In this document: positions 27,285 to 35,539 of the stretch, one piece after another
Position numbering within the stretch: position 1 is the first letter of the stretch
Layout: every line of letters begins with the position of its first letter
DNA from: Massilia sp. W12
GTDB taxonomy: Bacteria; Pseudomonadota; Gammaproteobacteria; Burkholderiales; Burkholderiaceae_D
Direction: 5' to 3'
DNA: 64,000 nucleotides
Assembly: GCF_037300705.1 (NCBI RefSeq)
Contig: NZ_CP147776.1
Span: 4,278,001 to 4,342,000, forward strand
Notes under the pieces: model-generated
What the model saw: only the letters and a program-made list of their open reading frames with translations
The model's database searches: none
Told to the model about the DNA's origin: nothing
Translations under genes and position numbers: made by a program

Positions 27285-27959
27285 ATGGATTTTATGCAAT
27301 TGCTCGACATGCTGGTGCACGTCGATAAGACTTTAAAAATATTCGTCGATCAATACGGCCTGCTGGTGTACGCCTTGCTGTTTGCGATTGTGTTCGCAGA
27401 AACCGGCCTGGTCGTGTTTTTCTTCCTGCCTGGCGATTCGCTGCTGTTCGTGGCCGGCGCCATGTGCGCCACCGGCAGCATGAATGTCTGGGTTTTGATG
27501 CTGCTGCTGATCATTGCCGCAATTACCGGCAACACCTCGAATTACTATATCGGGCGCATGCTGGGGAACCGGGTATTCACCCACGATTACCGCTGGATCA
27601 ACCGCGATGCGCTGCAGCGCACCCACTCCTTCTTTGAAAAGCATGGCGGCAAAACCATCATCATCGCCCGCTTCGTGCCTATCGTGCGCACCTTTGCCCC
27701 GTTTGTCGCCGGGGTGTCGCAAATGACTTTCGCGAAATTCCAGTTTTACAATTTCATCGGCGCCTTCGGTTGGGTGGTGTCGCTGGTTGGCGGCGGCTAT
27801 CTGTTTGGCAACATCCCCTTCATCAAAGACAATCTGACCGCGATTGTGGTGGTCGGCATCAGCGCCGCCATCGTGCCGGTGATGCTGGGCGCGGTCTGGA
27901 AGTTCGGCCAGCGCTTATTGCAACGCGGGGACAAACAAAAGCAGGAAAACGCGGGGTAA
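27285..27959 (+). CDS. DedA family membrane protein
   Basis: A 224-residue integral membrane protein with about five helices. Family motifs are FAETGLVVFFFLPGDSLLFVAGA (the ExGxxxxxxPGE/D element) and KHGGKTIIIARFVPIVRTFAPFVAG (the F/Y-x-R-x3-R-x3-P element), then GAFGWVVSLVGGGYLFG. DedA proteins act as undecaprenyl-phosphate or phospholipid flippases and support envelope integrity and membrane potential. The start follows AAGGAGAG. The 225 bp before it are shared with the divergent cyclophilin gene and contain a TATGAT at 27157-27162. Confidence 0.93.
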   Translation: MDFMQLLDMLVHVDKTLKIFVDQYGLLVYALLFAIVFAETGLVVFFFLPGDSLLFVAGAMCATGSMNVWVLMLLLIIAAITGNTSNYYIGRMLGNRVFTHDYRWINRDALQRTHSFFEKHGGKTIIIARFVPIVRTFAPFVAGVSQMTFAKFQFYNFIGAFGWVVSLVGGGYLFGNIPFIKDNLTAIVVVGISAAIVPVMLGAVWKFGQRLLQRGDKQKQENAG

Positions 27960-28038
27960 AGTTTGCCGCCCCGCGAACCGTAAAAGGCTTGAGCAGGTTT
28001 TGCACTTCGTCTGATTTCCCTTACTCTTTTGGACAGGT

Positions 28039-29133
28039 ATGCGTATCCTCAAAGCCTTGATCGCCGCTATCCTGTTTAGCGGCTATGCCTGGGCGGCAGA
28101 CAGCGCCCCACCAGCCAGCGCGCCGGCGGCCAAACCCGCCGGCCTGCCCGCCCCCGGCGCGAAGAGCGCTTCGGCCCCGGCCTCCGCCGCCGCCACAGCG
28201 AAAGCCGGCAGCGCAAAAAGCGCCGCCAGTGCGCCAGGCGCAAGCCCGGCCCCTGCGCCGGCAGCGGAAAGTCCGCCTTCCGCCGCCGCCAAAGGGCGCG
28301 AGGAAATGAATGAAATCGAGCTTTCCACCAAAATCGCACAACGCTTAGCCGCATTGCGCGCACAGCAGGCGGAAAAAGCCGCGCACGCCGCCACTTCCAG
28401 CCGTCAGGCCAAACGTAAAGCCGCCAAAGTGGAAAAAGCCGCGCCGCCCATGATGCACAGCGAGCATTGGAGTTACGAAGGCGAACTCGGCCCGCGCAAC
28501 TGGGGCAAGATCAATCCCGATTGGATCAAATGCGCCAGCGGCAACCGCCAATCGCCAATCGATATCCGCGACGGCATGAAGGTCGATCTGGAGCTGATCA
28601 ATTTCGATTACCGTCCGTCCGGCTTTACCGTCGTGAACAATGGCCACACCATCCAGGTTGGCATCAGCGGCGGCAATTTCATCACCATCATGGGACGCAC
28701 TTACGAACTCATGCAATTCCATTTCCACCGCCCCTCGGAAGAAAAAATCAACGGGCGCGGTTTTGAGATGGTGGCGCATCTGGTGCATAAAGATCCGGAA
28801 GGGCGGCTGGCCGTGGTGGCGGTGTTGATCGAGCGCGGACGCGCGCAACCGCTGATCCAAACCATCTGGAATAATCTGCCGCTGGAAAAAAATGATGTGG
28901 TTCAACCCTCCATCGTGATCGACATGAATGACCTGCTGCCGAACCGGCGCGATTATTTCACCTACATGGGTTCGCTCACCACACCGCCTTGCAGCGAGGG
29001 CGTATTGTGGATGGTGATGAAAGAGCCGGTACAGGCTTCCGGCGCACAATTAGCGCTGTTCTCGCGTCTGTATCCAATGAATGCGCGGCCTATCCAACCC
29101 AATGGGGGACGGGTCATTAAAGAATCGAATTGA
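28039..29133 (+). CDS. Exported alpha-class carbonic anhydrase with long N-terminal extension
   Basis: A 364-residue protein; catalytic domain from about residue 138 to 364. Zinc ligands are His228 and His230 (QFHFHRPSEE) and His247 (AHLVHK); the proton-shuttle-type His is His203 (NNGHTIQV), and SLTTPPCSEGV supplies the active-site Thr. It hydrates CO2 to bicarbonate in the periplasm. A signal peptide (residues 1-20) precedes an Ala/Pro/Ser-rich stretch (about 21-85) and a charged coil (about 86-135), which bacterial alpha-CAs usually lack. The extension may span the cell wall or bind a partner. Confidence 0.92.
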   Translation: MRILKALIAAILFSGYAWAADSAPPASAPAAKPAGLPAPGAKSASAPASAAATAKAGSAKSAASAPGASPAPAPAAESPPSAAAKGREEMNEIELSTKIAQRLAALRAQQAEKAAHAATSSRQAKRKAAKVEKAAPPMMHSEHWSYEGELGPRNWGKINPDWIKCASGNRQSPIDIRDGMKVDLELINFDYRPSGFTVVNNGHTIQVGISGGNFITIMGRTYELMQFHFHRPSEEKINGRGFEMVAHLVHKDPEGRLAVVAVLIERGRAQPLIQTIWNNLPLEKNDVVQPSIVIDMNDLLPNRRDYFTYMGSLTTPPCSEGVLWMVMKEPVQASGAQLALFSRLYPMNARPIQPNGGRVIKESN

Positions 29134-29138
29134 TCTGC

Positions 29139-29165
29139 GGCGGCGTGGCGCCAGACCACGCCGCC
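29139..29165 (+). terminator. GC-rich hairpin after the carbonic anhydrase gene
   Basis: GGCGGCGTGG (29139-29148) and CCACGCCGCC (29156-29165) form a perfect 10-bp stem with a 7-nt loop, 6 bp after the stop. There is no T-tract, so termination may be partial. Confidence 0.55.
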
Positions 29166-29194
29166 AGTCGCCCGGGGTTTAGACCGGCGCCTCT

Positions 29195-29235
29195 AGAAAA
29201 ACTCCCCCCATTTGATTTCCCCCTCTAGTTTTTCT
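29195..29235. promoter_or_regulatory. Inverted repeat upstream of the Lys/Ala-rich protein gene
   Basis: AGAAAAACT (29195-29203) and AGTTTTTCT (29227-29235) are perfect 9-bp inverted arms with a C-rich 23-nt spacer. The site is about 145 bp upstream of the next start and may be an operator; no regulator is known. Confidence 0.4.
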
Positions 29236-29380
29236 CTTTACACTGCAAAGCATTCCAAGGCCGCAGACTGATTCTGCAGCCAGTTTTCAAGGATCGCTCA
29301 CAACCCGTTGCAGGCGCCAAACACAACCGGCGACAGGTAAAAGAGAAGACCATCACCGTTTATTTGATATGGAGCCCATC

Positions 29381-29830
29381 ATGGCATACGCAACCCAAGC
29401 ACTGAGCAAACTGAACGATCTGCAATACGTTGAAGCAATGCGTTCTTCCGCAGAAAAAATCTGGGAATCGGCCCAGGTTTCGCTGCAAAAAGCACAGAAA
29501 GACGGCAAGATCACCGTCACCCGTCTGGCGCACAAAAACCTGGTCGCAATGGCCAAGCGCGCTGAACAAGTGGCTGAAAAGCTGAACGAGCTGGCTGAAA
29601 AAATCGAGCCGCTGACCGTTGAAGTGAAAAAATCCAAGCTGGCCCCGAAAAAAGCCGCTGCACCGAAAGCCGCACCGAAAGCCGCCGCCAAGCCGGTCGC
29701 CAAAGCTGAAGTGAAGCCGGTCGCCAAGAAAGCCGCTGTCAAGCGCGCTGCCCCGAAAGCCAAAGCTGTCAAGACTGAAGCCGCCGTGAGCGCCCCGGCT
29801 GCCGTCGAAACCGCAGCAGCTGCCGAATAA
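29381..29830 (+). CDS. Helical protein with histone H1-like Lys/Ala/Pro tail
   Basis: A 149-residue protein in two parts. Residues 1-85 form an amphipathic helical domain (LNDLQYVEAMRSSAEKIWESAQ, then LAHKNLVAMAKRAEQVAEKLNELAEK). Residues 86-149 are built from Lys/Ala/Pro repeats (AAPKAAPKAAAKPVAKAEVK) like bacterial H1-type tails, ending in an Ala/Glu segment. The domain layout suggests a phasin- or granule-like surface protein or a DNA-coating protein; neither is proven. Codon use (AAA, GCC, CTG) and the GGAG site 6 nt before the ATG at 29381 suggest high expression. A strong terminator follows. Confidence 0.8.
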   Translation: MAYATQALSKLNDLQYVEAMRSSAEKIWESAQVSLQKAQKDGKITVTRLAHKNLVAMAKRAEQVAEKLNELAEKIEPLTVEVKKSKLAPKKAAAPKAAPKAAAKPVAKAEVKPVAKKAAVKRAAPKAKAVKTEAAVSAPAAVETAAAAE

Positions 29831-29857
29831 TAAACCTCCTCCATTGCAGTATCTGAC

Positions 29858-29886
29858 AACGGCAAGCGCAAGCTTGCCGTTTTTTT
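29858..29886 (+). terminator. Intrinsic terminator after the Lys/Ala-rich protein gene
   Basis: AACGGCAAGC (29858-29867) and GCTTGCCGTT (29872-29881) form a 10-bp stem with loop GCAA, followed by seven T. Confidence 0.92.
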
Positions 29887-30004
29887 GTCTGCAGCAAGAC
29901 GCTGCAAACATGTTCATCCGGCTGCCAGCATGCTATTCTTGCATGCTTTTTTCCACAAACCACAGCCAAGCCGCACCCGGCTGAGACAGAGCCGCTTTCA
30001 AGCC

Positions 30005-30991
30005 ATGTTGCCCCTTATTGATCTGAAGCCTTTGCTTGCGCATGCGCGCGATCCCGCCACCGTGGCGGCGCTTGACCACGCCTTGCAGGAATACGGCTGC
30101 TGCTATCTGCAAGGCCATGGCATTGCGCAAAGCTGCATCGACGCCGCGCAGGCCGCCGCCCGCGCCTTCTTCGCCCAAAGCGACAGCTATAAATTGCAAT
30201 ACGCCATCGCGCAGGCTCCGCGCCATGCCGGATATGTCCCGTTTTCAGAAAAAGGCTTATATCAGGACGAACAGGCGCGCATGTATGAAGCCTTTGATCT
30301 GGGCCTGGAGTTGACTGCGGATGACCCTGATTTTTTACGCGGGAATATTTTTTATGGCCCCAACACCTGGCCCGATCAACCCGGTTTTCGCGCTGCGGTG
30401 TATGGCTATTACGAGGCGCTGAGCCAACTCGCGCAGCGCCTGAGCGGCGCGCTCGAAGCCGCGCTCGGCCTGGCGCCAGGAAATTTGCAACATCTGATGC
30501 GCAAACCCTGTTCGCAATTGCGACTGATCCACTATCCGGCGCAAGCGCGCGCGGAAACGCAGCGCACAAATATGGGCGCGCACACGGATTATGAATTTTT
30601 CACGCTGCTGTATCAAAGCAGCACCGGCTTGCAAAGCATGGACCCGCACGGCGTCTGGCGTGACGCGCCGCCGCTGCCGGGCACGCTGGTGATGAATGTC
30701 GGCGATCTGGCGCAAGTAATTTCCGGCGCCCGCTACCGCTCCAATCCGCACCGCGTGCTGCACAGCGGCAAGACGCGCTATTCCATGCCCTACTTCGCCA
30801 CCTTCGATTACGATACCGTGCTCAGCCCGCTGTGCGGGCCGCAAGCAGGCCAGGCCGATGCGCCGCGTCTGCACAGCGGTCAGCATCTGGAACAGCAAGT
30901 GGTGCGCGACTTTGCCTATTTGCGCGCCAAACGCCAACTGCTGGCCGACGCCAATCCCTTTTTGCAGGAAAAAATCGCATGCCCACAATAG
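30005..30991 (+). CDS. Isopenicillin N synthase-like Fe(II)/2-oxoglutarate oxygenase
   Basis: A 328-residue non-heme iron dioxygenase. The N-terminal DIOX_N part has PLIDLKPLLAHARDP and EYGCCYLQGHGI. The iron triad is His193 and Asp195 (GAHTDYEFF) and His249 (NPHRVLH), and Arg258-x-Ser260 (TRYSMPYF) would bind the 2-oxoglutarate carboxylate. Members of this family include gibberellin/flavonoid-like oxidases and ethylene-forming enzymes; the bacterial substrate is unknown. The ATG at 30005 starts directly with the domain; the frame is open upstream but that part is not protein-like. Its 3' end overlaps the lysE start by 13 bp. Confidence 0.9.
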   Translation: MLPLIDLKPLLAHARDPATVAALDHALQEYGCCYLQGHGIAQSCIDAAQAAARAFFAQSDSYKLQYAIAQAPRHAGYVPFSEKGLYQDEQARMYEAFDLGLELTADDPDFLRGNIFYGPNTWPDQPGFRAAVYGYYEALSQLAQRLSGALEAALGLAPGNLQHLMRKPCSQLRLIHYPAQARAETQRTNMGAHTDYEFFTLLYQSSTGLQSMDPHGVWRDAPPLPGTLVMNVGDLAQVISGARYRSNPHRVLHSGKTRYSMPYFATFDYDTVLSPLCGPQAGQADAPRLHSGQHLEQQVVRDFAYLRAKRQLLADANPFLQEKIACPQ

Positions 30992-31617
30992 AAACCATGC
31001 TGCAAGTGGCCCTGGCCGGCTTGCTGCTGTCCGCCTCGCCCGGGCCTTCCATGGCCTATGTGTTATCGCGCAGCGCGCAATACGGCCACAGCGCCGGCCT
31101 GATGTCTTCGCTGGGCCTGGCGGTTGGCGGCATTGGCCACGCCCTGCTGGCCGCCTGCGGTCTGGCGCTGCTGGCGGCGCAAGCGCCCTGGCTGATGCTG
31201 GGCATGAAATATCTGGGCGCTCTGTATCTGCTGTATCTGGGACAGGATGCAATCCGCGCCGCATTTCAAAGCGGCGCCGCCAGCGCGCCTGATGTCGACG
31301 CGCCAGGCGCGCCGGCCCCGCACCCCGGTTTATTGCGCCTGTTCGGGCAAGGCGTGTTGATTGAAATCTCGAATCCGAAGACCGTGCTGTTTTTTCTCTC
31401 TTTCATCACACCCTATGCCGCCAAGCACAGCATGGGCGGCATGTTTGTGTTGTCGTCCCTGATCCCGCTGACCGCAATTCCCGCCGATTTGCTGGCGATT
31501 TTCGCCGGCGGACTGATCGCCGCCTGGGCCACCCGCCATGGCTGGCTGCTGCGCGCCGTCAACCTGGCCGCAGGGCTGATGTTATGCGCCATCGCCGCTG
31601 TGCTGGCCTTCGCATGA
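30979..31617 (+). CDS. LysE/RhtB family amino-acid exporter
   Basis: A 212-residue membrane protein with six helices. It starts near MLQVALAGLLLSASPGPSMAYV (the SPGP motif of the family) and has MKYLGALYLLYLGQDAIRAAF and GVLIEISNPKTVLFFLSFITP, both classic LysE strings. It is likely to export an amino acid or a related small molecule. It overlaps the oxygenase gene by 13 bp, so the two are translationally coupled; the oxygenase may make or change the exported compound. Confidence 0.92.
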   Translation: MPTIETMLQVALAGLLLSASPGPSMAYVLSRSAQYGHSAGLMSSLGLAVGGIGHALLAACGLALLAAQAPWLMLGMKYLGALYLLYLGQDAIRAAFQSGAASAPDVDAPGAPAPHPGLLRLFGQGVLIEISNPKTVLFFLSFITPYAAKHSMGGMFVLSSLIPLTAIPADLLAIFAGGLIAAWATRHGWLLRAVNLAAGLMLCAIAAVLAFA

Positions 31618-31687
31618 AAGCCGGCCTTGTGCAGAACTCTGCCACCAGCGATAATCACGCCTCTGCCACCCGCTTTTAGATGCTGTC

Positions 31688-33286
31688 ATGCAAGGTTTTT
31701 CCTCCCACGTCGCGTATTACCGTTTGTCTGACCCGCAACCATTGGCTGCAGCGCTCGACCGCATGCTGGAAGCAGCGGGGTGGCGCCGCTGCGCCAACGG
31801 GGCCGGCAGCCTGAAGCTGGGCATTGTCACCGGCGGCAAAGGCTGGCTGGCGCTGGTGGCGGATGATTTCGGCTGGCTGGCCAGACGCGGCGCCCAAGCA
31901 CAGATTCATTTCACCGAAATCAGCAAAGCGCTGGCGCAACCCGGTTTTTTGCTGGCCACACACGCCGCCGCGCCCTATTTTGGTGCGGTCTTGCTGGAAG
32001 CGGATGGACGCGGCAAGGCCGTCGCCAGCGGCAATTGGCATGATCAAACCGCCGCCGCCGGGCAGGAAAGCGATTTTTTTGATTTGCCGCTGGAAGCCGG
32101 CAAACTCAATCCGCGCAGCAGCGCCCTGAAAACCCTGCGCGCGCAGGCGCCGCACGCCAGCAGTGAAGAATTCTGCCGCCACGTCGCGCGCACCCTGCTG
32201 GCGCTGGAAACGCCAGACCTCAGCCACGCCAGCCTGATGCTGGAATACGCCCCGCCGCTGCAGCCCAAATACGCCGATGGCCAATTGATGCAAGTCGGCG
32301 ACGCCGTATTGTGGAACCGTGGTCTGTACCCGGCGCGCATCTGCAATATCATGCAGCAGGATGGCGATTTAATCGCGCTCTTGCTGCAAGACTGCCGCCA
32401 ACCGCAGCCCTTCGCGCTCATGCTGCAAAACGACAGCCCGCTGCTGGTGGCGCGCAACAGCATCGACTTTGCCGCCGATTGCGTGCGCTGGCTGGAGCAA
32501 CGCAGCGCCGCGCGCGACGCACGCGCGCTGACGATTCTGGCGAATCTGATGTTGCAGGGAATCGCGGTCGAAGCCGACACCGCGCGCGCTGAACAATTAT
32601 TGCAAAGCGCCGCCGACATGGGCCTGGGCGATGCGCAATATTTGCTCGGCCTGCAATACAGCCTGGGCGAAACCCTGCCGCGCAATGACGCCAACGCCTA
32701 CACCCTGCTGCGCAGCGCCGCGCGCAACGGCCATATGCCGGCCGCGCTGCTGTTTGGCAAACTGTATCTGGAAGGGCGCGGCGTATCGCGCGATATGCGC
32801 CAGGCGCTGCGCTGGATCAGCCAGGCGGCGCAAGCCGGCCTGCTCGAAGCCCAATCCACACTCGGCATTTTGTACAGCAACCCGCAATACGGCCTGCAAA
32901 ACGGCGAACAAGCCATGTACTGGCTGCAATTGGCGGCGCAAGCCGGCGACGCCGCCGCCCAATATTCTCTGGGTCTGCAATATATGCGCGGCCAATTCAC
33001 GGAGCAGGACTTCGCCCAGGCGCGCCACTGGTATGAACAGGCCGAGCAAGCCGGCATGGCGGAAGCCGCCTGCAATCTTGGGGCCATGGCCGAGCACGGC
33101 CAGGGCATGCCGCTCAACCATGCGCTGGCGGCGGAACTGTACCGCAGCGCCGCCGAACGCGGCGTCGCCGCCGCCATGTACAGCCTGGGCATGTTGTATC
33201 AACGCGGCTTGGGCGTGCCGGCGGATGAAGGACTGGCGCGCCAATGGATGGCGCAAGCCGCCGCCGGCGGCTACCGCAACACCTGA
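31688..33286 (+). CDS. Sel1-repeat protein with an unclassified N-terminal domain
   Basis: A 532-residue protein, no signal peptide. Residues 1-275 form a domain I do not recognise (HVAYYRLSDPQPLAAALDRML, GIVTGGKGWLALVADDFGWLARRG). It includes an SH3-like stretch (MQVGDAVLWNRGLYPARICNIM). Residues about 280-525 hold at least six Sel1-like repeats, seen as pairs such as GDAQYLLGLQYSLG, AALLFGKLYLEGRGVSRDMRQALRW, AQYSLGLQYMRG and AAMYSLGMLYQRGLGVPADEGLARQW. Sel1 proteins are scaffolds for protein assembly. The gene stands alone between lysE and a MATE pump. Confidence 0.8.
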   Translation: MQGFSSHVAYYRLSDPQPLAAALDRMLEAAGWRRCANGAGSLKLGIVTGGKGWLALVADDFGWLARRGAQAQIHFTEISKALAQPGFLLATHAAAPYFGAVLLEADGRGKAVASGNWHDQTAAAGQESDFFDLPLEAGKLNPRSSALKTLRAQAPHASSEEFCRHVARTLLALETPDLSHASLMLEYAPPLQPKYADGQLMQVGDAVLWNRGLYPARICNIMQQDGDLIALLLQDCRQPQPFALMLQNDSPLLVARNSIDFAADCVRWLEQRSAARDARALTILANLMLQGIAVEADTARAEQLLQSAADMGLGDAQYLLGLQYSLGETLPRNDANAYTLLRSAARNGHMPAALLFGKLYLEGRGVSRDMRQALRWISQAAQAGLLEAQSTLGILYSNPQYGLQNGEQAMYWLQLAAQAGDAAAQYSLGLQYMRGQFTEQDFAQARHWYEQAEQAGMAEAACNLGAMAEHGQGMPLNHALAAELYRSAAERGVAAAMYSLGMLYQRGLGVPADEGLARQWMAQAAAGGYRNT

Positions 33287-33333
33287 GCAACAGCGCGAGC
33301 GGCCCGGGCCGCGCCGCACACAAAGGACACAAT

Positions 33334-34677
33334 ATGAATCAGCCGGGCAAATTCGTCAGCGGCTCCACCATGCGTCATGTGATCAATATGACAGCCACCA
33401 GCACCATCGGGCTGCTGGCGATTTTTGTGGTGGACGCACTGAATCTGTTTTACATCGCCCGCTTAGGCCAGCGCGAATTAGCAGCGGCGGTCGGTTACGC
33501 CACCACTCTGCTGTTTTTTCACACCGCGCTGTCAATTGGCTTATCGATTGCCGCCAGCGCCATGTGCGCGCGCGCACTCGGGGCCGGCGAACGCCAGCAA
33601 GCGCAACGCATCGCCGGCTTCAGCTTGTGGCTGACCGCCGCCGTCGCCACCCTGATCTCGCTGCTGACCATCCCCTTGCTCTCGCCGCTGCTCAGTTTTT
33701 TAGGCGCCAAAGGTGAAACGCATCAGCTGGCGCTGCGCTTTGGCATGATCCTGCTGCCATCCACCCCAATCCTGACCGTGGGCATGAGCGTCGGCGCCCT
33801 GTTGCGCGCCGTCGGCGACGGCAAACGCGGCATGTACACCACCTTGAGCGCGGCGCTGACCACCGCAATTCTGGATCCGCTGTTTATTTTCGGCCTGGGT
33901 ATGGGCCTGGATGGCGCCGCCCTGGCGAATATACTGGCGCGCTGCGCCTTGCTGGCGGTCGGCCTGCACGGCTTATTGCGCGTGCACCGACTGTATCAAC
34001 ATCCACAATGGCAGGATTTCCAGCAGAATCTGCGCCCCTTTCTGGCCATCGGCATCCCGGCCATTTTGACCCAGATCGCGACCCCGTTTGGCAACGCCGC
34101 CGTGACCAGCGCCATGGGCGCGTATGGCGACGAAGCCGTGGCTGGCTGGGCCGTGGTCAGCCGCTTGATTCCGGTTGCATTTTCCGCCCTGTTCGCCCTC
34201 TCCGGCGCGGTCGGCCCGATCCTCGGACAAAACCTGGGCGCGCGCCAATATGCGCGCCTGCGCTCCACCATGCGCGACAGCTTGCTGGTGACGCTGGTGT
34301 ATGTGCTGGCGGTGTGGGCCGCCCTGGCGCTGGGACATAACATCATCGTCAAACTGTTCGGCGTGCAAGGGCCGGGCGCGCAAGTGGTGGACTTCTTTTG
34401 CTTGTTTGTCTCGGCCAGCTTCTTATTCAACGGCGCCTTATTCGTAGCGAATGCCGCCTTCAATAATCTGGGCTATCCCTTTTATTCCACCATGCTGAAC
34501 TGGGGCCGCTCAACCCTGGGGGTGATTCCCTTTATCTGGCTGGGCGGCATCTGGTATGGGGTGGAAGGAATTATGGCCGGCTACGGCCTGGGCGTGGTAC
34601 TGTTCGGCGTGCTGGGCGTGTGGCTGTGCTTTAAAGTCTTGCGCGAAATCGAAAGCCGGCACGCCGCCGGCGCCTGA
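33334..34677 (+). CDS. MATE family efflux transporter
   Basis: A 447-residue membrane protein with 12 predicted helices in two related halves. Family strings are FVVDALNLFYIARLGQRELAAAVGYATT in helix 1-2, LLPSTPILTVGMSVGALLRAVGDGKRGMY, and in the second half IGIPAILTQIATPFGNAAVTSAMG and GAVGPILGQNLGARQYARLRST. It is predicted to export cationic drugs or metabolites using Na+ or H+. The start at 33334 follows AAAGGACAC. It converges on the mutarotase gene with only 6 bp between. Confidence 0.93.
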   Translation: MNQPGKFVSGSTMRHVINMTATSTIGLLAIFVVDALNLFYIARLGQRELAAAVGYATTLLFFHTALSIGLSIAASAMCARALGAGERQQAQRIAGFSLWLTAAVATLISLLTIPLLSPLLSFLGAKGETHQLALRFGMILLPSTPILTVGMSVGALLRAVGDGKRGMYTTLSAALTTAILDPLFIFGLGMGLDGAALANILARCALLAVGLHGLLRVHRLYQHPQWQDFQQNLRPFLAIGIPAILTQIATPFGNAAVTSAMGAYGDEAVAGWAVVSRLIPVAFSALFALSGAVGPILGQNLGARQYARLRSTMRDSLLVTLVYVLAVWAALALGHNIIVKLFGVQGPGAQVVDFFCLFVSASFLFNGALFVANAAFNNLGYPFYSTMLNWGRSTLGVIPFIWLGGIWYGVEGIMAGYGLGVVLFGVLGVWLCFKVLREIESRHAAGA

Positions 34678-34683
34678 ATCAGC

Positions 34684-35529
34684 TCACTCCACCAGCAGAC
34701 TGTGGCGGCCAATCCAGCTCTGTCCCGGCGGCAGGGCCACCGGGCTGATCTGGGCCGGCTCGATGCAAATGAAATCGCGCCACTCATCATCCGCCATATC
34801 CGGCAGCGCGGCGCAATCCGCCGGGCCGGGATTCCACACCGCCGCATCGGAAAAACCGCTTTGCGTCAAATGCAGGCGGCCCTGTCCCGTCTCCAAAGCC
34901 AGCGGGCGCAGCAAATGACGGTATAGGCGGTCATATTTATCGCTCAGCTGGAATTCGCTGCGCTCTTCCACCCCGTCCTGTTTGCTCACGCTATCGGTAT
35001 AGCGCACCCCCTGCAAGCCATGCACCACCGCATCGCGCACTTCCAGCACACGCAAATAACTGTGCAGCGCGGCGGCGAAATGCAAAGGCTTGTCGCCCAG
35101 ATTATCGACTTGCAACATCAGCTGCATTTCCTGCCCGCCGATGGTGACGCGATAACGCAGACGGCAGGGCCAGGCCGCCGCCAGCGCCGGCGGCAGCAGC
35201 TCCGGGGTCAAAACCATTTCCACATATTGCCGCCCGTCTTCCAACTCGCCGCATTCTTCCGCCTGCCAAACGGTGGTGCGGGCGAAGCCGTGGCGCTGGC
35301 CGGCGCCCTGGTCGGAAAACTGCGGAAAAATCACCGGAATCCCGCCGCGCACCGGGCGGCTGCCGTCCAGCGCCGCCTTGCCTGACAACAGCAAGCGCTC
35401 GCGCCCGTCCGCCGTCTGCCACGACAACACATGCGCGCCAAACAAGCTGATGGTGGCGCTTGCGCCATCCGCCGCCACCAATTCCAGCGCATCCAGATTT
35501 CCTGCTTTACACATGCTTGGGGTACTCAT
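34684..35529 (-). CDS. D-hexose-6-phosphate mutarotase (YeaD-like aldose epimerase)
   Basis: A 281-residue cytosolic protein of the galactose-mutarotase fold. It has SLFGAHVLSWQTADGRERLLLSGKA, the characteristic RPVRGGIPVIFPQFSDQG, HGFARTTVW with the catalytic His, FAAALHSYLRV, and IEPAQISPVALPPGQSWIG near the end. YeaD-type enzymes interconvert the alpha and beta anomers of glucose-6-phosphate. The gene lies 10 bp downstream of the amidase gene on the minus strand, so the two may share a transcript with tsaE. Confidence 0.92.
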   Translation of the reverse strand: MSTPSMCKAGNLDALELVAADGASATISLFGAHVLSWQTADGRERLLLSGKAALDGSRPVRGGIPVIFPQFSDQGAGQRHGFARTTVWQAEECGELEDGRQYVEMVLTPELLPPALAAAWPCRLRYRVTIGGQEMQLMLQVDNLGDKPLHFAAALHSYLRVLEVRDAVVHGLQGVRYTDSVSKQDGVEERSEFQLSDKYDRLYRHLLRPLALETGQGRLHLTQSGFSDAAVWNPGPADCAALPDMADDEWRDFICIEPAQISPVALPPGQSWIGRHSLLVE

Positions 35530-35539
35530 CTGCCCTCCC

